From Leptolyngbya iicbica LK (lineage in GTDB: Bacteria; Cyanobacteriota; Cyanobacteriia; Phormidesmidales; Phormidesmidaceae), in NCBI RefSeq assembly GCF_004212215.1, contig NZ_QVFV01000006.1:56795-120794 (forward strand): a stretch of DNA of 64,000 nt, written 5' to 3'. This document shows, piece by piece, positions 44,400 through 53,141 of the stretch. How positions within the stretch are numbered: the first letter of the stretch is position 1; every line of letters starts with the position of its first letter. A model generated the notes under the pieces. It was given only the letters and a program-made list of their open reading frames with translations, was not told the DNA's origin and did no database searches. A program made the position numbers and the translations under genes.

Positions 44400-44617
44400 T
44401 TAGCAGCCGACCTCAGTTGCGAGGGGGGCACCAACCCAAAACCGTCGAGCCCGCATCCACCTGGATTAACTCTAAAGTTTCTCAGCCTGACTGAATATCC
44501 CCTTTGCAGGACAGCAGTCATGTGACGAAAGCCAGTAATCTGCAATTTCCCTGATTGATATTGCTATCAAACTATGCAGCGCAAGCTGCCGACTATCGTT
44601 AAAGCCCTGATTCACTG

Positions 44618-44655
44618 AGTCTTCATGAACCTTTGCCCGAGGGTTCATGAAGACT
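44618..44655. repeat. 14-bp hairpin
   Basis: Arms AGTCTTCATGAACC (44618-44631) and GGTTCATGAAGACT (44642-44655), perfect, with a 10-base loop TTTGCCCGAG. No T run follows, so termination is not the obvious role; it could be an RNA element or a palindromic repeat. Confidence 0.7.
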
Positions 44656-44888
44656 TGATGTATCTAATATAACAAGCAGTCCTCTGTATGGCTCAGCGCT
44701 TAACGTTTCTATGCTTGCTAGTGGGGAGTGATCTAAGCAGGCACTTGGAAGATTAGGCCATACAGTTTCGTCGATATAACGCCTCTAACGGCCGTAAGCA
44801 TAGCCATAAGTCTGGCAAGCACGCTACCAATGTCCGGCTCGTCGTCGCCAATTTGTCGCATGTATTTATCTCACCATTGGAGGAGCTG

Positions 44889-44972
44889 TGGGTACCGGTC
44901 AGGTGACAGCACTGCTGGCATGTGACTGTTGCGGCACTGCCTGCGTGATCAAACCGCTTCGGTACCCATCTG
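44889..44972. repeat. wide inverted repeat around GC-rich insert
   Basis: Arms TGGGTACCG (44889-44897) and CGGTACCCA (44964-44972), nine perfect pairs 66 bases apart. The inside has further short palindromes (CAGCACTGCTG, GGCACTGCC). It lies 30 bases beyond the stop codon of the ABC permease gene and may form its transcript end. Confidence 0.55.
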
Positions 44973-45002
44973 AATCATGAATCAATTCAGCAACGCCAGA
45001 AT

Positions 45003-46112
45003 TTAGTCTGAGAATTGCATCCGGTGGAGGGCACGGATGGCGATGCGGAAGAAGAAGCCCCCGATCGCGGCAATGGCCAAGGGGGCGTACCAGATGCCGG
45101 GCCAGCCGGTGCCCCGGACGAAGGCATCGCGGGTGATTTCGATGAAGTAGCGGGCGGGAATCACGTTGGAGACCAGGGAGAGGGGGAAGGGGATATTTTC
45201 AAGGCGGTAGATGAAGCCGGAAAGTAGGAGGGCGGTGAGGAAACCCGCGATCGCCGTGCCCTGCACCGCTCCGGTCTGATTGCCTGCACGGGCACCGACC
45301 AGTAGCCCAAAGGCGACGGCGGCAGCCTCGTAGATTACCAGTCCCAACAGCAGCGGCGTCGGGTCGCCGCGCACCCGAAGGCCAAACAGGAGCATGGCGA
45401 CAGTCATGACCACGAGGGCTTCGGCCAGGGCCACGATGAGATAGGCCAACTCTTTGCCGAGCAACCATTCCGTTGAACTCAGGTCGGAGGCGTAGGCTTG
45501 CACGATGGTGCCCTGTTCCTTTTCGCGGACGAGGGCGATCGCGGCCAGCATGGAGGGAAACACCCAGAGAATGACGCCAAAAATGCCGGGGACGATGTAG
45601 AGCGATTCTTGCCGACCGGGGTTGAACCAGAGGCGCACTTGGGCATCAATGGGCGATCGCGCCTGGGGCGGGAGCAAATCGCTGCTGCGCAGAAAGAACT
45701 GGGTCGTGGCCCGCAGACTGTTTTGAATGACGCGGGCGTTGTTGACATCGGTGCCGTCGATCAGGGCTTGCACGGTGACGGGTTTGCGGGCTTTGACCTG
45801 GCGTTCAAAGTCGGGAGGAATGACGATGGTGGCTTTGGCGGTGCCCCGGTCTAACGCGGCGGTGGGGGCGGTGCCCTCTAAGGGGGTGGGGACGAATTGG
45901 TTGGTGGCAAAGAGGCGAGCAACGTAGGTGCGGCTGAGGGGACTGTTGTCGAAGTCTTGCACGCTGAGGGGAATGTTTTTCGCTTCCAGGCGAATGGCGT
46001 AGCCGTAAATCAGCAGCACCGCCAGGGGCAGCACGAAGGCGAGGGCGACGGTGAGGCGAGCGCGCCGAAACTGGTTGAGTTCTTTCCAGCACTGGGACAG
46101 GATTCGTTTCAT
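45003..46112 (-). CDS. ABC-2 type exporter permease (YbhR/YhhJ type)
   Basis: 369 residues. One N-terminal membrane helix (LTVALAFVLPLAVLLIYGYAI), a periplasmic domain of about 150 residues (ARLFATNQFVPTPLEGTAPTAALDRGTAKATIVIPPDF), and five C-terminal helices with the ABC-2 motif VREKEQGTIVQAYASDLSSTEWLLGKELAY. Starts overlapping the ATPase stop (ATGA). Homologous enterobacterial systems (YbhFSR) have two permease genes; here only one is present, so the transporter may use a homodimer. Exports hydrophobic drugs or lipids in the model system; substrate here unknown. Confidence 0.92.
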   Translation of the reverse strand: MKRILSQCWKELNQFRRARLTVALAFVLPLAVLLIYGYAIRLEAKNIPLSVQDFDNSPLSRTYVARLFATNQFVPTPLEGTAPTAALDRGTAKATIVIPPDFERQVKARKPVTVQALIDGTDVNNARVIQNSLRATTQFFLRSSDLLPPQARSPIDAQVRLWFNPGRQESLYIVPGIFGVILWVFPSMLAAIALVREKEQGTIVQAYASDLSSTEWLLGKELAYLIVALAEALVVMTVAMLLFGLRVRGDPTPLLLGLVIYEAAAVAFGLLVGARAGNQTGAVQGTAIAGFLTALLLSGFIYRLENIPFPLSLVSNVIPARYFIEITRDAFVRGTGWPGIWYAPLAIAAIGGFFFRIAIRALHRMQFSD

Positions 46113-48169
46113 GACACCGCTGCCCGTTGCACAATGCCGATGAACGCATCTTCGAGGGAGAAGGGTGCGGGATGGAGGGTGTGGATATCGATGTCGGCGT
46201 CGGCCAACCAGCGGCGCACGGTGTCGAGTTCCTGATCGGGATGGTCGAGGACGAGGTGGAGGCGATCGCCAAAAATCGCCACGCGCCAGGGTTCCAGCCG
46301 CTCCTTCAAGAGATCTGAGGCGGCCTGGGTTTGGTCGGAGACCAGTTCAAACAACTGACCGGGCTGACTGGTCTTAATATCGCTAGGGGAACCCTGGGCC
46401 ACAATTTCCCCCGCCACCATGAAGGCCATGTTGTTGCAGTTCTCGGCTTCTTCGAGGTAGTGGGTGGTGACGAGAATGGCGGTGCCCCGGCGAGCAAAGT
46501 CGCGAATCAGTCGCCAAAACTGCCGCCGCGCCAACGGATCGACGCCGGAAGTGGGTTCGTCCAGAAACAGGATATCGGGCTCGTGCATCACCGACGCGCC
46601 AAAGGACACCCGCTGCTTCCAGCCCCCCGGCAGACTGCCCGTGATCAGATTTTCGCGACCCACCAGCCCACAGGTTGCCAGCACCCAGTCAATCTTGTCT
46701 CGCCGCGCTTTTTTGGGCACGCCATAGACGCCGCAGTAAAATTCCAGGTTTTGGCGAATGGTCAGGTCGTCGTAGAGGGTGAATTTTTGGCTCATGTAGC
46801 CGATGCGCGATCGCACTTCGGAGCGATTTAGGTTTTGAGTTTCACCCGCTAGCTCTACCGTACCGCTGCTCGCGGGTAGCAGGCCGCATAGCATTTTGAT
46901 CACGGTCGTTTTGCCCGCCCCGTTCGCGCCCAACAGGCCATAAACTTCGCCGTAACGCACAGTGATATCGACGCCCTTCACCGCTTGAAAGTCGCCAAAG
47001 GTCTTTTGCAGATTTTGGGTGGCGATTGCTAAACCGCCTTTTTCCTTCCCGGCACGATAGGCGGGAAACTCCAGGTAGGCGGGGTCGAGTCCCTGCTGGC
47101 GCAGCCGATTCACGAACACATTCTCTAGCGTGGGATCGTTTTGGCCCATGGCTCTGACCGTTAAGCCGTGTTGGCTGAGCACTGAGCGGATCTGTGTTTG
47201 GCCCCGCTCGGCGTCGGTTACAAGGACATCGAGGCGATCGCCAAAGGTCTGAATATCCACGATAGCTGAGGGCTGATGGCCCCCTAAATCCCCTAATGCT
47301 GGAGGACTTTGTCCGGTCTCCCCCAAAGTTGGGGGGCGAGGGGGGCGATTCTCGGATGGTGAAGATTTCGAAGACGGCTCCTCAGACGCCACGGATTGAA
47401 CCCGCTCTGACAAAACGGCTTCGGCCTGGGTCAGTGGTTCGGCCCGCACTTCGATGCGCTGCAAGCCGAGGCTGTCCCGCAGTTCCTTCAGAGTGCCGAT
47501 TTGTTGAATTTCTCCAGCATAGATTAGGGCGATGCGGTGGCAGCGTTCCGCTTCATCCAGATAGGGGGTGGCAGCGACGACGGTCACGCCCTCCGTAGCG
47601 ACCGCTGCCAGCAGATCCCAAAACTCCCGCCGCGATACCGGATCAACCCCCGTCGTCGGTTCATCTAGCAGCAGAATTTTGGGCTGGGTCACCAGCGCGC
47701 AGCAAAGGGCCAGCTTCTGCTTCATGCCGCCGGAAAGTTGCCCCGCCAGGCGATCGCGAAACCGCTCCAGATCCACCCGCTGCAACAGAGGGCGGGCCCG
47801 TTCCGCAAACACGGCATCGGGCACCCGCCGCAGTCCGGCGCTGTAGCGCATGTTTTCTTCAATGCTGAGGTCAGGATAGAGGGAAAACTTTTGGGTGACG
47901 TAGCCCAGGTTGAGTCGCGCCTGCCGGGGGGGAGTGCCGAGCACCGACACCTCGCCAGCGGTGGCGGCCATGACTCCTGCGAGGATTTGGAACGTCGTCG
48001 TTTTGCCCGCGCCATCGGGACCAATCAAACCAAAGATTTCCCCCGATCGCACTTCAAAATTGATGCCTTTGAGGGCATCCAGCTTGCCGTAGCGTTTGCG
48101 GAGATGGTGAACGGCGATCGCGCGATCGGCCTGTAAGGTCGTTCGCGCTTGGGGGGCTGAGAGTGTCAT
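46109..48169 (-). CDS. double ABC ATPase (YbhF type)
   Basis: 686 residues with two ATPase domains. First: Walker A GPDGAGKTT, signature LSGGMKQK, Walker B ILLLDEPTTGVDP. Second: Walker A GANGAGKTT, signature LPGGWKQR (Ser replaced by Pro), Walker B ILFLDEPTSGVDP. The linker at about 270-300 (SENRPPRPPTLGETG, SPPALGDLGGHQP) is encoded by a dispersed palindromic repeat that has been taken in frame into the gene. Both ends overlap their neighbours by ATGA, giving a tight HlyD-ATPase-permease operon that is divergent from a TetR gene. Confidence 0.93.
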   Translation of the reverse strand: MTLSAPQARTTLQADRAIAVHHLRKRYGKLDALKGINFEVRSGEIFGLIGPDGAGKTTTFQILAGVMAATAGEVSVLGTPPRQARLNLGYVTQKFSLYPDLSIEENMRYSAGLRRVPDAVFAERARPLLQRVDLERFRDRLAGQLSGGMKQKLALCCALVTQPKILLLDEPTTGVDPVSRREFWDLLAAVATEGVTVVAATPYLDEAERCHRIALIYAGEIQQIGTLKELRDSLGLQRIEVRAEPLTQAEAVLSERVQSVASEEPSSKSSPSENRPPRPPTLGETGQSPPALGDLGGHQPSAIVDIQTFGDRLDVLVTDAERGQTQIRSVLSQHGLTVRAMGQNDPTLENVFVNRLRQQGLDPAYLEFPAYRAGKEKGGLAIATQNLQKTFGDFQAVKGVDITVRYGEVYGLLGANGAGKTTVIKMLCGLLPASSGTVELAGETQNLNRSEVRSRIGYMSQKFTLYDDLTIRQNLEFYCGVYGVPKKARRDKIDWVLATCGLVGRENLITGSLPGGWKQRVSFGASVMHEPDILFLDEPTSGVDPLARRQFWRLIRDFARRGTAILVTTHYLEEAENCNNMAFMVAGEIVAQGSPSDIKTSQPGQLFELVSDQTQAASDLLKERLEPWRVAIFGDRLHLVLDHPDQELDTVRRWLADADIDIHTLHPAPFSLEDAFIGIVQRAAVS
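47279..47346 (-). repeat. dispersed repeat inside the ABC ATPase gene
   Basis: Minus-strand text with CCCCCCAACTTTGGGGG, CCGGACAAAGTCC, CCAGCATTAGGGG and GGATTTAGGGGG. The same building blocks (CCGGACAAGTCC, CCAGCATTGGG, GGATTTAGGG) occur in order in the intergenic repeat at 60814-60905, so this is one family, here located in coding sequence without breaking the frame. Confidence 0.75.
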
Positions 48170-49443
48170 CTCTCTACCTCCCCATCGTCCAGCAGAATTT
48201 CGCCATCAGCAGGCATCCCTGGCTTCGCAAACCCGTCGGGATTTTCAATATTCAGCCGGAGGCCAAACACCTGAGTCACCCGATCTTCTTTGAAATAGAT
48301 GTTCTCCGGGGTGAAGGACGCCTCGGTATCGACGGCAGAAACGGCGGCCTCCAAGGGCTGATCGGGAGCCGAATCCAAAAACACCTGGGCGGGCTGCCCG
48401 ACGCGAATGTTGCCAACGTCGCCCTCAGGGACGTAACCCCGCAGGTAGACATCGCTCAAGTCCACTACTGTCAGCACCGTGGTGCCGGTGGCAATCACCT
48501 CTCCCGGTTCGACGGTGCGGGTCAATACGACACCCGCGATGGGGCTGGTGATGTCCAAATCATTCAGCCGCGCCGTAGTTTCGGCCACGCTAGCCTGGGC
48601 TGCCTTGAGATTCGCCTGAGCCGCTTCGAGCTGCGATCGCGCCTGTTCTTGCTGAGTTTGCAGACGATTGAGCTGCGCGGTACGAATGTCGGGGTTCAGT
48701 TCGGTGGTTTGGGCTTGGGTGAGGACACCTTGGGCAGCGCTGACCTGCTGTTGGGCCGCAGCAACGGCGGCCTGACGCGCCACCAGCGTTTCCTGGGCGG
48801 TTTCAAACTGGGTTTGGGCCTGGTCAAACTGCTGCTGAGCAATGGCCCCCTGGTTCACTAGGGTGGCGAAGCGATCGCGATCGCTCCTCGCTAACGCTAG
48901 CGTGGACTGTGCCTCCTGCAATCGCGCCTGGGCTTCCGCCAGCTGGGCGAGGGCCGCAGCCACTGTCGCCTCTGACTGATTGACCCGCCCGGCAGCGTCC
49001 CCCTGAGACTGCTGCAGCGTGAGCTGGGTTTCTTGAATCTGGCTGTCGATCACCGCAATTTGCAACTGGGCCTGACTCACCTGTTGCTGGGCCGCCGCCA
49101 CCCGCGCCTGGGCCGCTTCCAGTTGGGCTCGCAACTCCGCATCATCCAGTCGTGCGATCACCTGTCCGGGGGTAACGCGATCGCCCTCGCGCACTGTCAC
49201 CTCCGCAACGTGCCCGCCGACCTTGGCCCCCAAATCAGTTTCGTACCCTTCAATCCGTCCGCTAAGTGCAATCACGCTATCGTCAGGACGAGTCAGCCAA
49301 TAGCGCACACCCACGCCAGCCGCCACCACAAGCAACAAAAGCGGCAAAATCAACTTCAGCTTTGATTTCAACCTTTGCTGAGGACTCACCGAAGATGCTG
49401 AGGATGAGTCAGAATCGCCATGAGTCGGTGCAAGCTGGGTCAT
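48166..49443 (-). CDS. HlyD family membrane fusion protein (YbhG/EmrA type)
   Basis: 425 residues from the ATG at 49443 (a GTG three bases earlier is in frame). One N-terminal membrane helix (LILPLLLLVVAAGVGVRYWL, about 30-52), a beta-barrel/lipoyl half motif (GHVAEVTVREGDRVTPGQVIARLDD), a long alpha-helical hairpin of about 200 residues rich in Ala and Gln (QARVAAAQQQVSQAQLQIA ...), then the second lipoyl half ITSPIAGVVLTRTVEPGEVI and the barrel. It bridges the inner-membrane exporter to an outer-membrane channel, which is not in the window. First gene of the operon; the probable operator lies in front. Confidence 0.93.
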   Translation of the reverse strand: MTQLAPTHGDSDSSSASSVSPQQRLKSKLKLILPLLLLVVAAGVGVRYWLTRPDDSVIALSGRIEGYETDLGAKVGGHVAEVTVREGDRVTPGQVIARLDDAELRAQLEAAQARVAAAQQQVSQAQLQIAVIDSQIQETQLTLQQSQGDAAGRVNQSEATVAAALAQLAEAQARLQEAQSTLALARSDRDRFATLVNQGAIAQQQFDQAQTQFETAQETLVARQAAVAAAQQQVSAAQGVLTQAQTTELNPDIRTAQLNRLQTQQEQARSQLEAAQANLKAAQASVAETTARLNDLDITSPIAGVVLTRTVEPGEVIATGTTVLTVVDLSDVYLRGYVPEGDVGNIRVGQPAQVFLDSAPDQPLEAAVSAVDTEASFTPENIYFKEDRVTQVFGLRLNIENPDGFAKPGMPADGEILLDDGEVER

Positions 49444-49469
49444 CACTAAACCCCAAAGCTAGAGCTAAA

Positions 49470-49487
49470 CTATACGGTGTAGTATAG
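49470..49487. promoter_or_regulatory. probable TetR operator
   Basis: CTATAC-GGTGTA-GTATAG: two perfect 6-bp arms around a 6-base centre, in the 104-base gap between the divergent hlyD-type gene and the tetR-type gene. A -10-like TATACT on the minus strand lies inside it, so binding would block the exporter operon promoter. Position and symmetry fit a TetR-family site. Confidence 0.65.
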
Positions 49488-49547
49488 ATCCAACATCCCA
49501 GACGTCTAGCGTTATCAATACATTCTTAAAATTTGGAGATAAAGGCT

Positions 49548-50213
49548 ATGGGAGTCCTGCCAGCACCCACTTCAGCGGCTCAACTCAAGCGCGAACAGAT
49601 CTTGCAGGGAGCCTGGCAAATCTTTTTGCAGAATGGCTATGAAGGGACCAGCATGGATCGCGTAGCAGCGGCGGCAGGGGTTTCTAAAATCACCATTTAC
49701 AAGCATTTTCAAGATAAAGAAGGCGTGTTCACAGCGCTGATTGAGCAGGTAACGGCGGAGCGGTTTCAACTGGTGTTTGGCGATTTTGCTTTTGACGAGC
49801 CGCCCGCGATCGCCCTTCGCAAACTGGCCAAAAAGCTGTTGGATATCCTCGCGATCGATGACGAATACATCGCGTTTTTGCGGCTTTTGATTGGGGAATC
49901 AGGACGGTTTCCGGGATTGGCGCAACTGTTTATCAAGGCGCTGCCCCAAAAAGTTTGGACCCTGTTGAGCCAGTACGTAGCGGCTCACCCAGAACTGCCG
50001 TCTCCTCATCCTGAGGCCACCGCCCGCATTTTTGTGGGAGCGCTGATCAGCTATGTCATGACCCAGAAGGTATTGCACGGTGAGGCGATCGCCCCCATCC
50101 ATCAGGACATTTTGATCGCCTCTCTAGTGAAAACCATCGTCGGTCATGCCGACTCTACGAACGATATGGCAGAACAAAATTATGACGCTGCCATGTTCAA
50201 TGGATATGGGTAG
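49548..50213 (+). CDS. TetR/AcrR family transcriptional regulator
   Basis: 221 residues from the ATG at 49548, nine bases after GGAG (a TTG 15 bases upstream is in frame). N-terminal TetR helix-turn-helix: REQILQGAWQIFLQNGYEGTSMDRVAAAAGVSKITIYKHFQDKEGVF. The C-terminal ligand domain resembles the AcrR-like TetR_C_7 group (FRLLIGESGRFPGLAQLF). Divergent from the HlyD/ABC operon, so it most likely represses that exporter and itself through the palindrome between them. Enterobacterial ybhGFSR is controlled the same way by CecR. Confidence 0.93.
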   Translation: MGVLPAPTSAAQLKREQILQGAWQIFLQNGYEGTSMDRVAAAAGVSKITIYKHFQDKEGVFTALIEQVTAERFQLVFGDFAFDEPPAIALRKLAKKLLDILAIDDEYIAFLRLLIGESGRFPGLAQLFIKALPQKVWTLLSQYVAAHPELPSPHPEATARIFVGALISYVMTQKVLHGEAIAPIHQDILIASLVKTIVGHADSTNDMAEQNYDAAMFNGYG

Positions 50214-50351
50214 GGCAGATTCCTGACTTGTGACTGAGGCACTTGGGCAACAGAGATTCCCGAATGACCCATTGGTCTATGTCCTTGCCACAATTACCGA
50301 GAAATTATCTTCTCGCCAATTTCTGAGCTTGAGATGAGCAACTGATCCAGG

Positions 50352-51245
50352 TCAGTTTTCTTTGGAACTTGAAGCTTGAGCGATCGCCTTCAAAGCTGCT
50401 TGGGGTGGCTTTGGGGTATAACCCAAGGCAAAAGCTTTATGGCTATCAAGAGCAACATCTGGAGGTCTGGGCGTAGAGAGAGAAACTGAAGCCTGTAAAG
50501 CTGGCTGAAGCGTAGTCGTCGGCAGTTCAAAAGTCTTGGCTATCAAGCATCCCAGCTCATAGCGATTGATCGGCTGTGGCCCACCTAAGTGCCAGATCCC
50601 AGATACGGCTTGGTCAAGGATGAGATGCAAGGCTTGAATAATATCGAATACCGAGGCGGGCGTACGAATCTCATCGGTAAATAAAGTTTGGGGAATATTC
50701 GCCGCGATCGCCGCTAGTGTGCTCTGAACAAAACATTGGGCGGTTGCGGTGGGTGGCCCCATCAATAGCGGCAAGCGACAAATCGTCGCAGCGGGATAGG
50801 TCGCGAGCACGGTTGCTTCGGCAATCGCTTTGTGAGCGCCATAAATATTCACCGGGTTAGGGCGATCGCCCTCGGCATAGGGCGGGCAAGTACCGTCGAA
50901 GACTAGATCTGTCGATGTAAAAATAAACGGAATTTGAGCAGCCGCACAGCGTCGCACCAGTTTAGCTGTGCCCGCAACATTCACCTGATAACTGAGAGTG
51001 GGATTTTGTTGGCACTGCCCGGTTGCAGCAAGCGCGGCAGTATGAATCACCGCATCGGGCCGCGCTTGCTCCCAAACCGATTGCACAGACTGCTCATCAG
51101 TAAGGTCAAGTGGCAGCGGGTTGATGTTGACCGGGGCGATCGCTTGCGTGTGATATGTGCCCCAAAGCTGCCAGCCCACCTTGGTTTGATGACAAAGGTG
51201 ACCGCCTAAAAATCCACTGGCTCCAGTAATCAGTAGCGATCGCAT
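50352..51245 (-). CDS. RmlD-like SDR oxidoreductase
   Basis: 297 residues. Extended short-chain dehydrogenase: Rossmann motif LLITGASGFLGGHL, DAVIHTAALAATGQC, FTSTDLVFDGTCPPYAEGD, and catalytic YGAHK (Tyr-x3-Lys). The pattern and the STDLVFDG segment resemble dTDP-4-dehydrorhamnose reductase, which makes dTDP-rhamnose for surface sugars, but no other rml gene is adjacent and the family also includes other sugar nucleotide reductases. Cytosolic. Stands alone between the tetR gene and a divergent pentapeptide protein gene. Confidence 0.85.
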   Translation of the reverse strand: MRSLLITGASGFLGGHLCHQTKVGWQLWGTYHTQAIAPVNINPLPLDLTDEQSVQSVWEQARPDAVIHTAALAATGQCQQNPTLSYQVNVAGTAKLVRRCAAAQIPFIFTSTDLVFDGTCPPYAEGDRPNPVNIYGAHKAIAEATVLATYPAATICRLPLLMGPPTATAQCFVQSTLAAIAANIPQTLFTDEIRTPASVFDIIQALHLILDQAVSGIWHLGGPQPINRYELGCLIAKTFELPTTTLQPALQASVSLSTPRPPDVALDSHKAFALGYTPKPPQAALKAIAQASSSKEN

Positions 51246-51354
51246 CTGTATTCCCTATGGCTGAAATGTCACCAGCTGATTTAGCACATTGTCCAATTTT
51301 GACGGATCAGGCTACATTGAGCGATGAACCTGGCCCATGCAAAGGATTTTCGCT

Positions 51355-52725
51355 ATGAATTCTGGTGCCCAGCCCAACGGCGACCCAACTCCTGATAATC
51401 GCGAAGACTCGGATATTGCTGCGGCATCTCAGTCATCATCGACCTCTGATCACTCTAATCCTCATGAGCAGCACGCTTTAGAAACTGCAAGCATGGACCA
51501 TGACCTGGCAGCAGCCGAGCCCGACACCCGTCAGCTATCTCAGAATGGGCGATCGCCTCGTTCAGACGACCTGCCTCCAGCTATGCGGTCAGAGCTAGCC
51601 ACAGCCCCAATGGCCGTGTCTACAGCCAAGAGTCCCCCTGCTACGTTAGTCATTTTGGTGGGTGTCTTACTGGTTATCTTGGGCTTGGCCTTTAGCCTAA
51701 GTTGGCTCACCCTCATTGGTGCCCTCCTAACGCTGGTATTAGCCTGGGGATTGATTTGGCCCTCGCTATCTTATTTTGTGGCCGAACTTTCACCCCAGCA
51801 GCGATCGCTCATCGTCGCCATTCCGGCCGCAGTGATTGGTGCCATTGGGCTCACTGAGGCCCTCGGCATTAATCAAGCAATTCGCACCTGGGCACTCACC
51901 CTGCGGTGGGATATTTTGGGCTCGTTTGGGGACTTTTTGGGCGCGATCGGGCAAATTTTTGTCGCTCTATTGGCCTTATTTGTGGCCTGGCGACAGTACA
52001 TCATCTCCCGCGATTTGACACTGCAACAAAATCGCATTACTCAACAGCAAACTATTGATGCTTACTTTCAAGGCATTTCTGAGTTAGTGCTGGATGACGA
52101 AGGACTACTCGAAGATTGGCCCCAAGAAAGAATTATCGCCGAGGCGCGGACGGCAGCTATTTTAAGCAGCATTGACGCTCCTGGCAAAGCCAAGATTATT
52201 CGCTTTTTATCGCGATCGCGCCTCCTCACACCCCTCAAGCGAGACGAGCATCTGGGGCGGCCCATCCTCGATGGACATGGCGGATACGCCGAAGATCGAA
52301 ATCGCGGCGTGCGGGTCATCAATCTGGGGGCCATTTTGGCGAATGCAAACCTCTCCGGCAGCGACCTGCGGTGGACTGACTTGAGCGATGTCAACCTCAT
52401 TCGCGCTGACTTAAGTCGTTGTGATCTAGTCCGAGCCAATTTTTCGCGCACTATCCTCTACCAAGCCAGTCTTGCCGAAGCCGATCTGATGGGCGTGACC
52501 TTTTTCTATGGCACAGCTAAATCTGCCTCACCCCGTAGTCGCTTAGAACCGCCTAACTTTTCTACAGGCGAGCATACCGGAGCCGTGATTGAAGACGTAG
52601 ACTTTTCAGGAGCTAAGCGCATGTCTGATGAACAACGTCAGTACTGCTGTCGCTGGGGCGGCGACACTACCCGCGCGACCATTCCGGGCGGCTGCGAAGG
52701 AATTCCTAATTGCTTAGGTCGATAA
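51355..52725 (+). CDS. pentapeptide-repeat membrane protein
   Basis: 456 residues from the ATG at 51355, with AAAGGA nine bases before it. A Ser/Asp/Gln-rich start of about 90 residues, two close hydrophobic segments (ATLVILVGVLLVILGLAFSLSWLTLIGALLTLVLAWGLIW), a third about residue 160 (LIVAIPAAVIGAIGLTEAL) and a fourth about residue 210 (IGQIFVALLALFVAWRQYI), then a helical domain, and five to seven pentapeptide repeats (ANLSGSDLRWTDLSDVNLIRADLSRCDLVRANF...) at about 325-385. C-terminal cysteines CCRWGG...CEGIPNC. Such membrane-bound pentapeptide proteins are frequent in cyanobacteria; the function is unknown. Confidence 0.85.
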   Translation: MNSGAQPNGDPTPDNREDSDIAAASQSSSTSDHSNPHEQHALETASMDHDLAAAEPDTRQLSQNGRSPRSDDLPPAMRSELATAPMAVSTAKSPPATLVILVGVLLVILGLAFSLSWLTLIGALLTLVLAWGLIWPSLSYFVAELSPQQRSLIVAIPAAVIGAIGLTEALGINQAIRTWALTLRWDILGSFGDFLGAIGQIFVALLALFVAWRQYIISRDLTLQQNRITQQQTIDAYFQGISELVLDDEGLLEDWPQERIIAEARTAAILSSIDAPGKAKIIRFLSRSRLLTPLKRDEHLGRPILDGHGGYAEDRNRGVRVINLGAILANANLSGSDLRWTDLSDVNLIRADLSRCDLVRANFSRTILYQASLAEADLMGVTFFYGTAKSASPRSRLEPPNFSTGEHTGAVIEDVDFSGAKRMSDEQRQYCCRWGGDTTRATIPGGCEGIPNCLGR

Positions 52726-53141
52726 AAATACGGATTTTCCTTTAAGGTCTTCGTAAAGAATTGACAGCCTCCTCTCAAGCTGGCGGTTGACCTCGTTAGG
52801 CTTGGAAAAATCAGTCTGCTTCCAATTGGAGCCAGACGATACATGCAGTGCGGCTCAAGCAGTTTTGAACCCAAGAACGGTTGCTTTGAAGGAGTCTCAG
52901 ATCTGCAGGGTTATCTCGCAGGAGCGGGATGTCTCACTGTTATTTAGGGGAACAATCCTTTAACCAGTTGCCGTTAGCTCAGTTGCCAAGATTCACTAGC
53001 ACCGTCCGGTTGTAAGGGAGCTCAGAGAATGGGCGAAGCCATGTTATCCCCAAAACCGCCTGGGTCCGTGCTCCGAAGGAGCGATCGCTGCCCCAGCAGT
53101 TACCTTTCCTCTCCGCCAGTTATTGTCCCGCATTAGTCCCT
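52726..53141. other. 416-base spacer
   Basis: Between the pentapeptide protein gene and the HpsL-like gene, same strand. It has no clear reading frame. A tRNA-like scrap (GCCGTTAGCTCAGTTG at 52975-52990) occurs but no arms pair. The promoter of the downstream gene must be here. Confidence 0.45.

Larger units (their letters stand above)
44400..45002. other. 603-base spacer with two large inverted repeats
   Basis: Between the ABC permease and the FecR gene, both on the minus strand. It holds the hairpin at 44618 and the wide inverted repeat at 44889 described separately. A 42-codon frame at 44733-44861 on the minus strand has GGTGAG before its ATG but no recognisable sequence. Confidence 0.5.

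Noticed and set aside
44733..44861. 42-codon minus-strand frame with GGTGAG before its ATG
   Set aside because: Protein MRQIGDDEPDIGSVL... has no known relative and is short; kept only as a note within the spacer.
52975..53040. tRNA-like text GCCGTTAGCTCAGTTG
   Set aside because: It resembles a tRNA D-arm start, but no acceptor, anticodon or T arm pairs can be formed.
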